DNA of 64,000 nt. It comes from JANSWY01 sp965267245. Its GTDB lineage: Bacteria > Bacteroidota > Bacteroidia > Cytophagales > Cyclobacteriaceae. Below are positions 15,885 through 23,926 of the stretch, in pieces. Position 1 is the first letter of the stretch. Each line of letters starts with the position of its first letter. The notes under the pieces are model-generated. The model did not search any database and was not told the DNA's origin. It saw only the letters and a program-made list of their open reading frames with translations. Both the position numbers and the translations under genes were made by a program. The stretch covers positions 3,658,001 through 3,722,000 of the forward strand of contig OZ253939.1 of assembly GCA_965267245.1 (NCBI GenBank). Direction: 5' to 3'.

Positions 15885-17615
15885 TTAGTTTAGTTGAAAT
15901 TCAGCGTACTGAAAAAATCTGCGAAAAGTAGCTTTGAGCCTATTTTCCACAATGAGTCTGTACTCTTCATTATCAGGCTCGCTTAGATGATTATTCCAGG
16001 CTGTAGTCCAGTAATAGTCCTGTTCCTGCCCATCCAATAATACGCCTTTTAGTTGAGTCAAACCTTCATCTGAGGGTGAGATCCCAAGAAACAAACTGGA
16101 TAATTCAGTTAACAAGGCATTGGGTTCTTCCGGGTTTTCAAGTTGTTTCACAAACTCAGGCAAATCCGCCCTTAGCCTGTAATTTTCAGTGACCCAGTAT
16201 TCCCAAAGCGCCATAACATCAGTTATTTCAGCCCTTCTGGTAATCGTATCAGTAGTGATCCAGGCCTTATCGAATTGAGGCTCCTGGTAATAGGCAGGCC
16301 ATCCCGCTACACTTGGTGGATCCCCAATCTCCAAACCAAACCCAGCCATTATCCATAATTGGGTAGCATGATACTGGAGCTGCAGTGGAAGTTCATCACT
16401 AGTATTGTTTAATTCCAGCGTTTTCATAGTGCCTACCATAAAGTCAATCGGGTTTTTGATCATTACCCCATGATTTTCCTGATCATTAAAATGAGCACTA
16501 TTGAAAAGTGTCGATAAAACAGGTGTGATGTCGTAATTGTTGTCCCGAAAGATCTGAGCCAATGGTTGAATTACATTTGCCTCTGTTTGTTCATCAATGA
16601 TATTATATACAAAGAAATTATAGATTCTTCTGCAGATATAAAGAGCAGTCTCATCATTATCAAAAATCATATCCAGTAATTCATCCAATTCATCAGCTCC
16701 TGATTCGCCGGATTTCCCTTCAATTACACGATTTCCAAAGAATTCTGAAAATGTCTTATCTGACGTATCATGCCACGTTGGCTCAAAATATGATCTCACC
16801 AAACCTTCCTGATCAAAAGTATCCCATTCTACAGTGTGACCAGTCAACACACGTGCTGCAGCCTGAACATCTGCTTCCGTATACTGAGATCCGGGTCCTT
16901 TACCCAGGCAAAACAATTCCTGTAATTCCCGACCGTAGTTTTCATCAGGTGCGTCTTTATGATTGAATGCCCCATTCAGATAAAGTAGCATGGCTGGATT
17001 CAAAGTGAGGTCCTTGATCATTTCCTTGAAATTGCCAAAACAATTTCGGTATAACATGGAGTAGTACTGGTAGCTCGCTTTTGAAACAAAGATTCCAAAA
17101 AACTCGGTAGGCAATAGATTATGCCAAAAGAAAGTAAGCTTTTCCTGTAATCCGGGACCTTGCGTCATCATATTCTTTAGAATCCAGCCTTTGAGTGATA
17201 TTATTCTATACCCCTCAAAATCATTCGCATAAGGTGCATAAATCCATGTATTCCCAGTTGGCACATCTGGATCTTCCGGGATATCATCCAGACCGGTGTA
17301 ATTGTTCACGGGAGGATCATAAACTGAATTTGGAGTCAGAATTAAGTCCACTGCTTCTCCCAATGACAGCCCCTTAACCGACTCAAAATCTTCTACTGAA
17401 ACGCCGAACATAGTCCTTTTTAGAAGATGCATGAGGTGCTGGTCTGTCCATTCCCCTTCAAAGGGCTCTAATCCAGAATCAATGGGTCTTCTCTGGTGTG
17501 TACTCGATCCTTTTAAATCCTGATAATCAGGAGTGTAAGGGGGTACTTTTCGGAATTTCTTGGCCCTTTCTTTGTAATCCTTTGGCCTGATATCCCGGTC
17601 TCTTGGTGATACCAT
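15885..17615 (-). CDS. DUF1800 family protein
   Basis: 576 residues. Typical DUF1800 features include HLLKRTMFGVSVED near residue 64, KLTFFWHNLLPTEF, MLLYLNGAFNHKDAPDENYG, ELQELFCLG and PPSVAGWPAYYQEPQFDKAW. No clear signal peptide is seen at this start; MVSPRDRDIRPKDYKERAKK is highly charged, so export, if any, would rely on the DUF1501 partner or another route. Always paired with a DUF1501 gene 7 nt downstream here. Function unknown; suggested to act on carbohydrate or sulfate esters by association only. Confidence 0.88.
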   Translation of the reverse strand: MVSPRDRDIRPKDYKERAKKFRKVPPYTPDYQDLKGSSTHQRRPIDSGLEPFEGEWTDQHLMHLLKRTMFGVSVEDFESVKGLSLGEAVDLILTPNSVYDPPVNNYTGLDDIPEDPDVPTGNTWIYAPYANDFEGYRIISLKGWILKNMMTQGPGLQEKLTFFWHNLLPTEFFGIFVSKASYQYYSMLYRNCFGNFKEMIKDLTLNPAMLLYLNGAFNHKDAPDENYGRELQELFCLGKGPGSQYTEADVQAAARVLTGHTVEWDTFDQEGLVRSYFEPTWHDTSDKTFSEFFGNRVIEGKSGESGADELDELLDMIFDNDETALYICRRIYNFFVYNIIDEQTEANVIQPLAQIFRDNNYDITPVLSTLFNSAHFNDQENHGVMIKNPIDFMVGTMKTLELNNTSDELPLQLQYHATQLWIMAGFGLEIGDPPSVAGWPAYYQEPQFDKAWITTDTITRRAEITDVMALWEYWVTENYRLRADLPEFVKQLENPEEPNALLTELSSLFLGISPSDEGLTQLKGVLLDGQEQDYYWTTAWNNHLSEPDNEEYRLIVENRLKATFRRFFQYAEFQLN

Positions 17616-17730
17616 TGGAAACGCTTTTAGTTAAGAAGAATTCAGAGTCTTGTTCATTAGACTCAAGATTACCCGTAGCGGTTTCATGAATATACTAAAA
17701 ACGAAAATAAAATACTTCTATTGCTAGCGA

Positions 17731-18939
17731 CTACTCACCAACTATTGATTTGCGTACATCGAGCAGCATACTACGTGTAGGATAATGCTTCCAGTTTTTT
17801 AGCTTTTCCCAAAGGTTCGTGTAGTAGACGAAAATGAAGAAACTACTTAATGCAAATGCGGCCAGGGTAAGTTTTATATACAACCCAGGTCCAAATACAA
17901 GTGCCAAAATCGTTAATACCAGGACATAGGGTAAGCCAAGATACATGGCAGAAGCTGCTTTCAATGACGATTTGAATGCTTCATCATTCGCTCCTTTTAA
18001 CACTTTCTTAACAAGAAAATAATAGGGTGCCATGATCCATGAGCCTATATATGCTGGGATAAATAGAAAGGAAAGTATCAATTGAAAAATACTAGGACGA
18101 GGTTTTTTCAAAATCGGTATCTCAGTTACAGCATCATTCAGCTTTAAAACCTCTTCAGGGTTTTGTTCCAGATATTCATGGATTTGATCAGCAATTTTCT
18201 GAAGCTCCTGCACATCATGCTTATTGAATATGGAATCGTCCAACCTCAGCAATGTATCTATCACCTTATAATGCTTTTCATTGATATCAAGCATTGCATC
18301 TGACAATTCTTCCTTCAGTTTGGAGGTCAATTGCCTCATAGCTACCTGAGGTTGTTCCTTATATTGATCCATGTAGTCTTTCAGGTAAATAGGTTCACAA
18401 TGATTTACCTTAATACTTCCATTGTACATGGTCGCTTCAGAGTATGTGATTCCAACCGGGACAATTGCCAGATCCTTGATTTCTTCAGAGGCATCTTCAT
18501 ATCCAAAAGCGATTCGGGTGATTCCTTTGCTAATGGGTCTTAAAGTCCGCATAGCCCGGTGATTCCCCTCAGGAAAAACAAGAATACATTCTCCTTTGTC
18601 GAAATTTCTATAGCATTTTGCAAACACCTCTTCATTCTTCTCAAGGGCTTTTATTCCATCTCTCTGTCTATATACTGGAGTTAATCTTAGAGAATCCAAT
18701 AGGAAAATGGCCACCTTCTTTTTGAAAATATCAGCTCTTGTCAAAAACCAGATTCTATGATGCGTGAAACCCACCACAACAAGTGCATCCATAAAAGCAT
18801 TTTGATGATTGGGCGCAAAAATGACTGGAGTCTTTTTAGGAAGTTTATCTAAACCTGTAATTGTTATTTTTCGGTAGAATAGCAAAAGGACGATTCTTAG
18901 AACCACCCTAGACGTTTCATACCAGATCTCACGAATCAT
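17731..18939 (-). CDS. 1-acylglycerol-3-phosphate acyltransferase family (PlsC-like) membrane protein
   Basis: 402 residues, longer than plain PlsC (about 240). The acyltransferase box NHQNAFMDA (44-52) puts Asp six residues after His45, an HX5D spacing that is seen in GPAT-like Bacteroidota relatives rather than the canonical HX4D. FPEGNH (122-127) binds the glycerol phosphate. A hydrophobic C-terminal region (about 285-385) has two or three membrane spans. Likely acylates glycerol-3-phosphate or lysophosphatidate at the membrane. Its start is 13 nt after the transporter gene stop, so the two are probably co-transcribed. Confidence 0.85.
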   Translation of the reverse strand: MIREIWYETSRVVLRIVLLLFYRKITITGLDKLPKKTPVIFAPNHQNAFMDALVVVGFTHHRIWFLTRADIFKKKVAIFLLDSLRLTPVYRQRDGIKALEKNEEVFAKCYRNFDKGECILVFPEGNHRAMRTLRPISKGITRIAFGYEDASEEIKDLAIVPVGITYSEATMYNGSIKVNHCEPIYLKDYMDQYKEQPQVAMRQLTSKLKEELSDAMLDINEKHYKVIDTLLRLDDSIFNKHDVQELQKIADQIHEYLEQNPEEVLKLNDAVTEIPILKKPRPSIFQLILSFLFIPAYIGSWIMAPYYFLVKKVLKGANDEAFKSSLKAASAMYLGLPYVLVLTILALVFGPGLYIKLTLAAFALSSFFIFVYYTNLWEKLKNWKHYPTRSMLLDVRKSIVGE

Positions 18940-18952
18940 ATCTTATCAAATT

Positions 18953-19861
18953 TCATCCCATTGCAGTGGAAAACCTTCCGGACCAGAAGTAGGAAACTGT
19001 GAGTCCCGCTAATATGTGCCAGATTCCCCACCAAGCCGCAATAATAGCCATTCCACCTAAGCCATCAAAGAATTGAAATATCAATAAAAGTCCAAACCCA
19101 CTATTTTGTATGCCTGTTTCAACTGCCAGTGTTTTTCTATCGGCAAATGCCAATTTAAATAATGACCCCAACGAATAGCCTGTAAGGAACGCAACTGCGT
19201 TGTGGACAAAAACAATCAACAACACCAGGTGGATATACTCAATGAAAATATTGAAGTTGTTTGAAAAAGCGAATATGACCAGACCAGCAAACATCATCAA
19301 AGAAATATAATGAGTTGGTACTTTAATCCGGGCAGTAAATTTCGGAAAATACCGGTTTGTGATCATACCCAGAATTAAAGGTATGATCAAGATGAGTAAA
19401 ATTGTTTTGAATACGTCTAGCGGGGCAACTTCAACAGCTTTCAAAATTGCATTAGTCGGTTCATACAGGCTGGCCCAGAACACCAGGTTAAATGGTGTCA
19501 TAAAGATTGCCATAACGGAAGCGACAGCAGTCAATGTCACAGAAAGTGCTGCATTTCCTCTTGACATCAATGAAAAGAAATTAGAAATATTTCCACCAGG
19601 ACAAGCGGCCACCATGATCATCCCTAAAGCCACTGAGGCAGTGGGTTCCATGATGTACACCAACAAAAAAGTGAGTGCTGGCAAAGCAAAAAACTGTGAG
19701 AAAATACCCACAAGTGCTGGTTTGGGAGCCTTGAATAATCTTTTAAAATCCTGTATGGTGAGGCTAAGCGCTACTCCATACATGATGAATCCCAGGATTA
19801 TATTAAGAAGACCTATTGCTTCCGGGCTAAACTTTACAGTGATTTCGTCTAATTGGTTCAT
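18953..19861 (-). CDS. BASS (bile acid:sodium symporter) family transporter
   Basis: 302 residues, nine to ten hydrophobic helices. The two crossover motifs of the family can be seen: AACPGGNISNFFSLMSRGNA and VETGIQNSGFGLLL. Members import organic anions such as bile acids, pantoate or keto acids with sodium; the substrate cannot be assigned. Upstream gene of the pair with the PlsC-like acyltransferase. Confidence 0.88.
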   Translation of the reverse strand: MNQLDEITVKFSPEAIGLLNIILGFIMYGVALSLTIQDFKRLFKAPKPALVGIFSQFFALPALTFLLVYIMEPTASVALGMIMVAACPGGNISNFFSLMSRGNAALSVTLTAVASVMAIFMTPFNLVFWASLYEPTNAILKAVEVAPLDVFKTILLILIIPLILGMITNRYFPKFTARIKVPTHYISLMMFAGLVIFAFSNNFNIFIEYIHLVLLIVFVHNAVAFLTGYSLGSLFKLAFADRKTLAVETGIQNSGFGLLLIFQFFDGLGGMAIIAAWWGIWHILAGLTVSYFWSGRFSTAMG

Positions 19862-19957
19862 TGCCGCTATTTGAATCTTTCAAAGGTAACAAAAAGCAGA
19901 ATATCCAAAACAGTGCCAGAAAAGGGAAGAAACTTTATTATTGACTTATGTAAAGAT

Positions 19958-19983
19958 TTCCCCTCCTGTACACTGGAGGGGAA
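19958..19983 (-). terminator. Hairpin after the ECF sigma/DUF4097 operon
   Basis: TTCCCCTCC (19958-19966) pairs with GGAGGGGAA (19975-19983), 9 bp, 8-nt loop. It begins 6 nt after the stop of the last DUF4097 gene on the minus strand. The U-tract is poor (ATCTTTAC), so it may be a weak terminator or RNA-stabilising hairpin. Confidence 0.55.
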
Positions 19984-19988
19984 TTTGA

Positions 19989-20786
19989 CTATTTTTTTCT
20001 TAGATAGATGGTCCCATGCATATTTTTGAAGGTGTATTCCGGGCCCCCTCCATTAATGGTACCAGTTACCCAACTCTCAATAGAGACCCTGTAAGTATCT
20101 GATCTTTGTTCCACTTTAGGTTTGGTTCTCTCCACTTTCATGTCGAAATCTGTGTAAACATCTCCACGTTCAGATTTCATTTTGGCCAATGCCTTAATAC
20201 TGGCTGGAAAAGTGATGTCTACATCCCCATTGAGTGTCACGAAAGACATTGGTTCACCTGAAGTAACTGATAGAAAATTGCCCCTAATGTCACCATTCAC
20301 AGTGTTTGAAATAATAGAGCCTCCAATGTCTTTAAAGTTAATACCGCCATTTACTGAACTCACCTCCAGCTTACCATTTAACCCACTCACATTGATTTTG
20401 CCATGCACTGTGTTTACTCTGAGATCAGTGTTTTTAGGTGTACTAATTTCTAAATGAATTTTCCTTTGCCAGGAGTTAGTAGAAATTTCCACCTCATTAT
20501 CTTGTTCTTCCGCGGATACATCAAAAGAAGCCATGGATATTTTTTTCATTCCATTACTTGTAGTTTCAGTATTTCGCTTCTCCTCGGGAGCAGTGGCCTG
20601 TATGATAACTTCATTCCCATCATAAGGAGTGATCGTAATGTTGCCGTTTACCAAACCAGCTTCGATTGTAACTCGCTCACCTGGATTTGAAAGCGGTATC
20701 ACCAACCTTTCATTAACTGCGTCCTGAGCCTTCGTTAGGTATGGAAACGCAACCAGTATAATTATATATTGAACTAGATATTTCAT
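19989..20786 (-). CDS. DUF4097 beta-strand repeat exported protein (second copy)
   Basis: 265 residues. Signal peptide MKYLVQYIIILVAFPYLTKA. The rest is a string of short beta-strand repeats built on VNG/VHG turns (VNGNITITPYDGN, VHGKINVSGLNGKLEVSSVN, TVNGDIRGN, TLNGDVDITFP), the mark of DUF4097/DUF4098 beta-helical proteins. Probably periplasmic or surface-associated. It follows a paralog by 4 nt in an operon with an ECF sigma factor and its anti-sigma, so it is likely part of an envelope stress response. The biochemical function is unknown. Confidence 0.85.
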   Translation of the reverse strand: MKYLVQYIIILVAFPYLTKAQDAVNERLVIPLSNPGERVTIEAGLVNGNITITPYDGNEVIIQATAPEEKRNTETTSNGMKKISMASFDVSAEEQDNEVEISTNSWQRKIHLEISTPKNTDLRVNTVHGKINVSGLNGKLEVSSVNGGINFKDIGGSIISNTVNGDIRGNFLSVTSGEPMSFVTLNGDVDITFPASIKALAKMKSERGDVYTDFDMKVERTKPKVEQRSDTYRVSIESWVTGTINGGGPEYTFKNMHGTIYLRKK

Positions 20787-20790
20787 CTGT

Positions 20791-21633
20791 TTATGATTTT
20801 GAATTCTTTAAGTACATATTTCCGTTAATCGTCTCAAATGAGAACTGATAGGTGCCGTCACCAATTTTGATTTTTGCCTCCTTCTCAAGCTTATAAGTGG
20901 ATCGGGTTCCTCTGGAGTCTTTTGTTTTTACCAATGATGGGGCCACCATTTCATAATCAAATGCTGAATAAATATCTCCATGCATCGATTTGAATTTGAA
21001 GGTTCCGGAAATATCATCGGCTACCAATACCACATCTCCATTGACTGTGTGAAACCTGGAGGACATTTGAGGAGAATTCACATAACTGATCTCTATGTCT
21101 CCATTCACTGTAGTGGCATTACTTACTTTGTTCACCTTGCTGAGATAAATTGATCCATTGACATTAGTGGCTACCACTTCATTAGACACATTGCTCAATG
21201 TCACATCCCCATCATTAATAGTACATGCAACTACATTTAAATTCATAGGAACCTTCACCACAACATTAGTTTGGAAGTTGTATGCATGATCTTCTGAGTT
21301 CCAGCAAAAACCTCTGCTTCTTTCAAAACGAGATTTGATATATGGCGACTTATTGTGAATTAATAAGGTGTCATTTCTGAGGGAACTAGCAACAGAAAAT
21401 TCTTTTTTCCCCTTTTCCAAACCAGCTTTCGTTTCAGCGTAAAGCCTGATTTTACCCGTAACAACCACTTCTTTTCCGGAGTATCCTTCTACTTTCACGT
21501 CTCCAAAAATATTATCAATAATTATTGTTCTGGCAGCATCCAGCTTCATGTTAATGGGAACTACCTCGTCATACTGTGCCCAGACCATGGTGGTCATCAG
21601 GCAAGCGATGAATGTGTGAATTACTCTTTTCAT
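20791..21633 (-). CDS. DUF4097 beta-strand repeat exported protein (first copy)
   Basis: 280 residues, with the signal peptide MKRVIHTFIACLMTTMVWAQ. Repeats such as IIDNIFGDVKVEGYSGKEVV, INDGDVTLSNVSNEVVATNV, TTVNGDIEIS and HTVNGDVVLVADD alternate with VNG turns. Paralogous to the gene 4 nt downstream (same domain and same YxFxxxxGxxYxK-type ending, QFSFETINGNMYLKNS). Predicted to lie in the periplasm or on the surface and to be induced together with the ECF sigma factor. Confidence 0.85.
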   Translation of the reverse strand: MKRVIHTFIACLMTTMVWAQYDEVVPINMKLDAARTIIIDNIFGDVKVEGYSGKEVVVTGKIRLYAETKAGLEKGKKEFSVASSLRNDTLLIHNKSPYIKSRFERSRGFCWNSEDHAYNFQTNVVVKVPMNLNVVACTINDGDVTLSNVSNEVVATNVNGSIYLSKVNKVSNATTVNGDIEISYVNSPQMSSRFHTVNGDVVLVADDISGTFKFKSMHGDIYSAFDYEMVAPSLVKTKDSRGTRSTYKLEKEAKIKIGDGTYQFSFETINGNMYLKNSKS

Positions 21634-21695
21634 TTTTCGTTTTTGATTTTTTGACTACAATTCAATTCGTTAGAAATCGCTAATTGATTTAATGG

Positions 21696-22475
21696 TCATA
21701 TCAAAACCTCCAGACTTTCATTCAATTTTTCCTTAATCAAAGGATCGGTATTTTCATCATTTAATAATCTTTTCAACTCGTCCACTGCAGATTTCTCCTG
21801 AAGCAATACCATTAGGTCCGCTAAAGCCGCCTGGACCAATGGATGTTGTTGCCCGGCAATTGATTTAACAATCTCAGCTCTTACAGTTGGCCCTAACTCC
21901 ATTTCACTCAAAACTTCCACTACAGAGAGTCTTACATTTACATTCTCATCCTCGTTTAGGGTTTTGAGTAATGCGCTCATGACTTTGTCATCCTCCTCTT
22001 TGATTTCTTCTACCATATTTACCGCACGGATCCTGTCGTTAGCACCAGGTTGCTCAATCAATGTCAGCATCATCATTTTCTTGATCTGCTGTAATTCTCC
22101 ACTTAGGTTTTCAACATTTTGCTTCCCAAACTGATTTTGAAAAATTATCCCAGCACCAAAACAAATAATCATTACAAAAGCATATGCCAACCTGTGATTG
22201 AACCAACCTTCAATGACCTGAAGCCAACCTGTTGGTTTGAGACTCGGTTCCATCGCATTACTTTCCTGTAAAAACGAATAGAAATTTTTATCCATTTCCA
22301 TTGATGGGGCGGGTACAGTTTCATCTAAACCTTCCCAAAGTGAATTCATCGTTTCGAATTCCTTCTTTACACCAGGGTTTTCTCCTAAAAAAGTATCAAG
22401 CGCTACTTTCTGATCCGCTGACAACTCTTCCTTCAAAGAGGTCACCCAAAGTTCATATGCTTTCTCCTGGTCCAT
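21696..22475 (-). CDS. Membrane anti-sigma factor with periplasmic HEAT repeats
   Basis: 259 residues. Residues 1-95 are the cytoplasmic sigma-binding part (MDQEKAYELWVTSLKEELSA, FETMNSLWEGL). One transmembrane helix follows at about 96-114 (LAYAFVMIICFGAGIIF). The remaining 140 residues are helical HEAT-like repeats (ALLKTLNEDENVNVRLSVVE, AEIVKSIAGQQHPLVQAALA, ELKRLLNDENTDPLIKEKL). The start codon directly follows the sigma gene stop (TAG-ATG, no spacer), the usual translational coupling of sigma and anti-sigma. The HEAT domain probably senses an envelope protein or stress. Confidence 0.82.
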   Translation of the reverse strand: MDQEKAYELWVTSLKEELSADQKVALDTFLGENPGVKKEFETMNSLWEGLDETVPAPSMEMDKNFYSFLQESNAMEPSLKPTGWLQVIEGWFNHRLAYAFVMIICFGAGIIFQNQFGKQNVENLSGELQQIKKMMMLTLIEQPGANDRIRAVNMVEEIKEEDDKVMSALLKTLNEDENVNVRLSVVEVLSEMELGPTVRAEIVKSIAGQQHPLVQAALADLMVLLQEKSAVDELKRLLNDENTDPLIKEKLNESLEVLI

Positions 22476-23030
22476 CTAAATATGGTTTAGTTCGTTATAC
22501 TTATCTTTCAAATCTGACATGGCCCGATGAACCCTAACTTTCAAGGCACTCACTGAGCACCCGAGCATCTCGGCAATCTCATCATATTTCAATCCATCAA
22601 TTTTCGCCAATTGAATTAACTCCTGTTTCTCCACTGTCAGTCTCCTCATTGAACTTGTAAGCTTCATCAAGTCACCGGATTTGGAAAGGGCCATCTCAGC
22701 ATTCTCATGATCCGCCAACTTCTCTTCATATGGCTGCATGTCATCCTGGTAACTCATCCTTTTCGTTTTTTTATATTGATCATGATGTACATTCCGGGCT
22801 ATATGAAATATCCATGTCCTGAAATTACCTCCTTCATGATAGGTGTGTGCATATTTCAATACCCGTTCAAAAACGATTTGAACAAGGTCTTCACTGAGTG
22901 CTCCTTCACCAGTCATGTTATAGAAAAAACCAAAAAGTTTCAGTTTATACCTTTCATACAGCAGACCAAGTTTATCAACCTGGCCTCCTGCAACTTTCAG
23001 CATAAGTGAATGATCATCCAGACTTTTCAA
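22476..23030 (-). CDS. ECF RNA polymerase sigma factor
   Basis: 184 residues. Region 2 is YERYKLKLFGFFYNMTGEGA, DLVQIVFERVLKY and FRTWIFHIARNVHHDQYKK; region 4 is LAKIDGLKYDEIAEMLGCSV followed by ALKVRVHRAM. This is a standard group IV (ECF) sigma with no C-terminal extension. It heads an operon with its HEAT-repeat anti-sigma and two DUF4097 proteins and probably activates its own promoter. An imperfect inverted repeat lies about 20-50 nt upstream. Confidence 0.93.
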   Translation of the reverse strand: MKSLDDHSLMLKVAGGQVDKLGLLYERYKLKLFGFFYNMTGEGALSEDLVQIVFERVLKYAHTYHEGGNFRTWIFHIARNVHHDQYKKTKRMSYQDDMQPYEEKLADHENAEMALSKSGDLMKLTSSMRRLTVEKQELIQLAKIDGLKYDEIAEMLGCSVSALKVRVHRAMSDLKDKYNELNHI

Positions 23031-23049
23031 GCTTTAAGTTTTTAATCAA

Positions 23050-23082
23050 ATTAGCGATTTCTGAAGGGGAAACTTCGCTAAT
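23050..23082. promoter_or_regulatory. Inverted repeat upstream of the ECF sigma gene
   Basis: ATTAGCGA (23050-23057) and TCGCTAAT (23075-23082) are perfect 8-bp arms, with an inner TTTC/GAAA pair offset by two bases. It sits 20-52 bp upstream of the sigma start codon and could be an operator or an RNA hairpin in the leader. The same arm sequence recurs at 21668-21683. Confidence 0.4.
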
Positions 23083-23110
23083 CAAAAGAGGTTACATATA
23101 AACATAAAAA

Positions 23111-23141
23111 AAAATCCCCGACCTAATCAACCGGGGATTTT
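23111..23141 (-). terminator. Intrinsic terminator after the 23164-23397 gene
   Basis: AAAATCCCCG (23111-23120) and CGGGGATTTT (23132-23141) form a 10-bp stem with an 11-nt loop, with A/T runs on both sides so it may work in both directions. It lies 23 nt after the minus-strand gene stop. Confidence 0.8.
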
Positions 23142-23163
23142 TATATATGAAGAAGCAATCTAC

Positions 23164-23397
23164 TTATGATGCCAAACTGAATTCATACACCTGTTCATGA
23201 TTCTTTTGTTCGGCTCTTGCCTGATTTAATTCAGTAACAAGTTTTTTTCCCACTTTCATCGCTCTGGGTTTCAACTTATAAAGTAATGTGAACCCATCCT
23301 GATTATTACTGGTAAGTTTTTCTGTTTTGTATGCTGACCCTGCACCAATCTTGTAGTTCTTTGTATCAGGGTTATACCATATATATGAGTAATTCAT
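23164..23397 (-). CDS. Small conserved protein, tandem paralog A
   Basis: 77 residues, soluble, basic. It begins MNYSYIWYNPDTKNYKIGAG and contains FTLLYKLKPRAMKVGKKLVTELNQARAEQ. About half its residues match the 71-residue protein encoded 157 bp upstream, including the WYNPD start, the FTLLYK core and the LxxELNxAR helix. I do not assign it to a named family; the W-Y-N-P-D-x-x-x-Y-x-I-G opening recalls short YegP/DUF1508-like beta folds, but I am not certain. It has its own terminator and its own pair of 21-bp-spaced repeats upstream. Confidence 0.75.
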   Translation of the reverse strand: MNYSYIWYNPDTKNYKIGAGSAYKTEKLTSNNQDGFTLLYKLKPRAMKVGKKLVTELNQARAEQKNHEQVYEFSLAS

Positions 23398-23441
23398 TAT
23401 TCTGCGTTTTTGTTAATTCAAAGATCGGCAATCCATTTTAA

Positions 23442-23475
23442 CCAATCCTGCCAGATGACTTTCCTATTTTGCCAA
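23442..23475 (-). promoter_or_regulatory. Pair of 13-bp direct repeats, 21-bp period, upstream of paralog A
   Basis: On the minus strand TTGGCAAAATAGG (23475-23463) and CTGGCAGGATTGG (23454-23442) share the consensus TGGCARRATWGG and start exactly 21 bp apart, 45 bp before the start codon. The same pair lies before paralog B, so it is a likely binding site for a shared regulator. Confidence 0.55.
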
Positions 23476-23493
23476 TCTTTTAAAAACAAAAAA

Positions 23494-23523
23494 AGCCCCT
23501 AACGAACTGTGTCGAAAGGGGCT
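23494..23523 (-). terminator. Intrinsic terminator after paralog B
   Basis: AGCCCCT (23494-23500) pairs with AGGGGCT (23517-23523), a 7-bp GC-rich stem with a 16-nt loop, followed on the minus strand by TTTTTTTGTTTTT. It begins 31 nt after the stop of the 23555-23770 gene. Confidence 0.75.
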
Positions 23524-23554
23524 AGAGTTTCAGCAATTGTGTGCTTCAGCGTGT

Positions 23555-23770
23555 TTAGGCTGCATGTACTGAAAAACGTGTTGGTTGTTCTGTTCGTGCC
23601 TTGTTAAGTTCTTTGATTAATTTATTGCCAAGAGGCTTAGACGTGGCATTCATTTTATATAATAGCGTAAAATCAGAAGGGTTTTTGCTTTGTTTTCTTT
23701 GAAGCTCATAAGATTTATTGCTTCCAATTTCGTAAGTCTGTTTATCGGGATTGTACCAAATGAATTCCAT
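23555..23770 (-). CDS. Small conserved protein, tandem paralog B
   Basis: 71 residues, soluble. MEFIWYNPDKQTYEIGSNKS opens the chain; FTLLYKMNATSKPLGNKLIK and ELNKARTEQ follow. Paralog of the 77-residue protein downstream. Both genes have separate terminators and separate copies of a repeat-pair operator, so the whole gene-plus-promoter unit was probably duplicated. A second kind of direct repeat (TTTCGTCTAA) lies further upstream of this copy only. Confidence 0.75.
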   Translation of the reverse strand: MEFIWYNPDKQTYEIGSNKSYELQRKQSKNPSDFTLLYKMNATSKPLGNKLIKELNKARTEQPTRFSVHAA

Positions 23771-23824
23771 GTGCGATTGAATTATTTCCTAATTGACCTC
23801 ACAAATAAGCCATATATCGTCTTC

Positions 23825-23858
23825 CCTTTCTTGCCAAAAAACTTTCCAATCCTGCCAA
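23825..23858 (-). promoter_or_regulatory. Pair of 13-bp direct repeats, 21-bp period, upstream of paralog B
   Basis: On the minus strand TTGGCAGGATTGG (23858-23846) and TTGGCAAGAAAGG (23837-23825), 21 bp apart, 55 bp before the start codon. Matches the pair upstream of paralog A, including the stretch GGAAAGT that follows the distal copy. Confidence 0.55.
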
Positions 23859-23887
23859 ACCCCAATTAACGGCTGGAAACGTACTTT

Positions 23888-23918
23888 TTAGACGAAAATT
23901 CTAATTCCTTAGACGAAA
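23888..23918. promoter_or_regulatory. Second direct repeat (TTTCGTCTAA x2), LytTR-like 21-bp period
   Basis: TTAGACGAAA occurs at 23888-23897 and again, perfectly, at 23909-23918, a 21-bp period. Read on the minus strand it is TTTCGTCTAA twice, about 120-150 bp before paralog B and just past the stop of the hydrolase gene. Two 9-10-bp direct repeats 21 bp apart is the layout bound by LytTR regulators, one of which is encoded at 12494-13219. Confidence 0.45.
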
Positions 23919-23926
23919 TGAATGTT

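Noticed and set aside
19359..19874. 171-codon plus-strand frame
   Set aside because: Antisense to the BASS transporter; composition mirrors the transporter codons.
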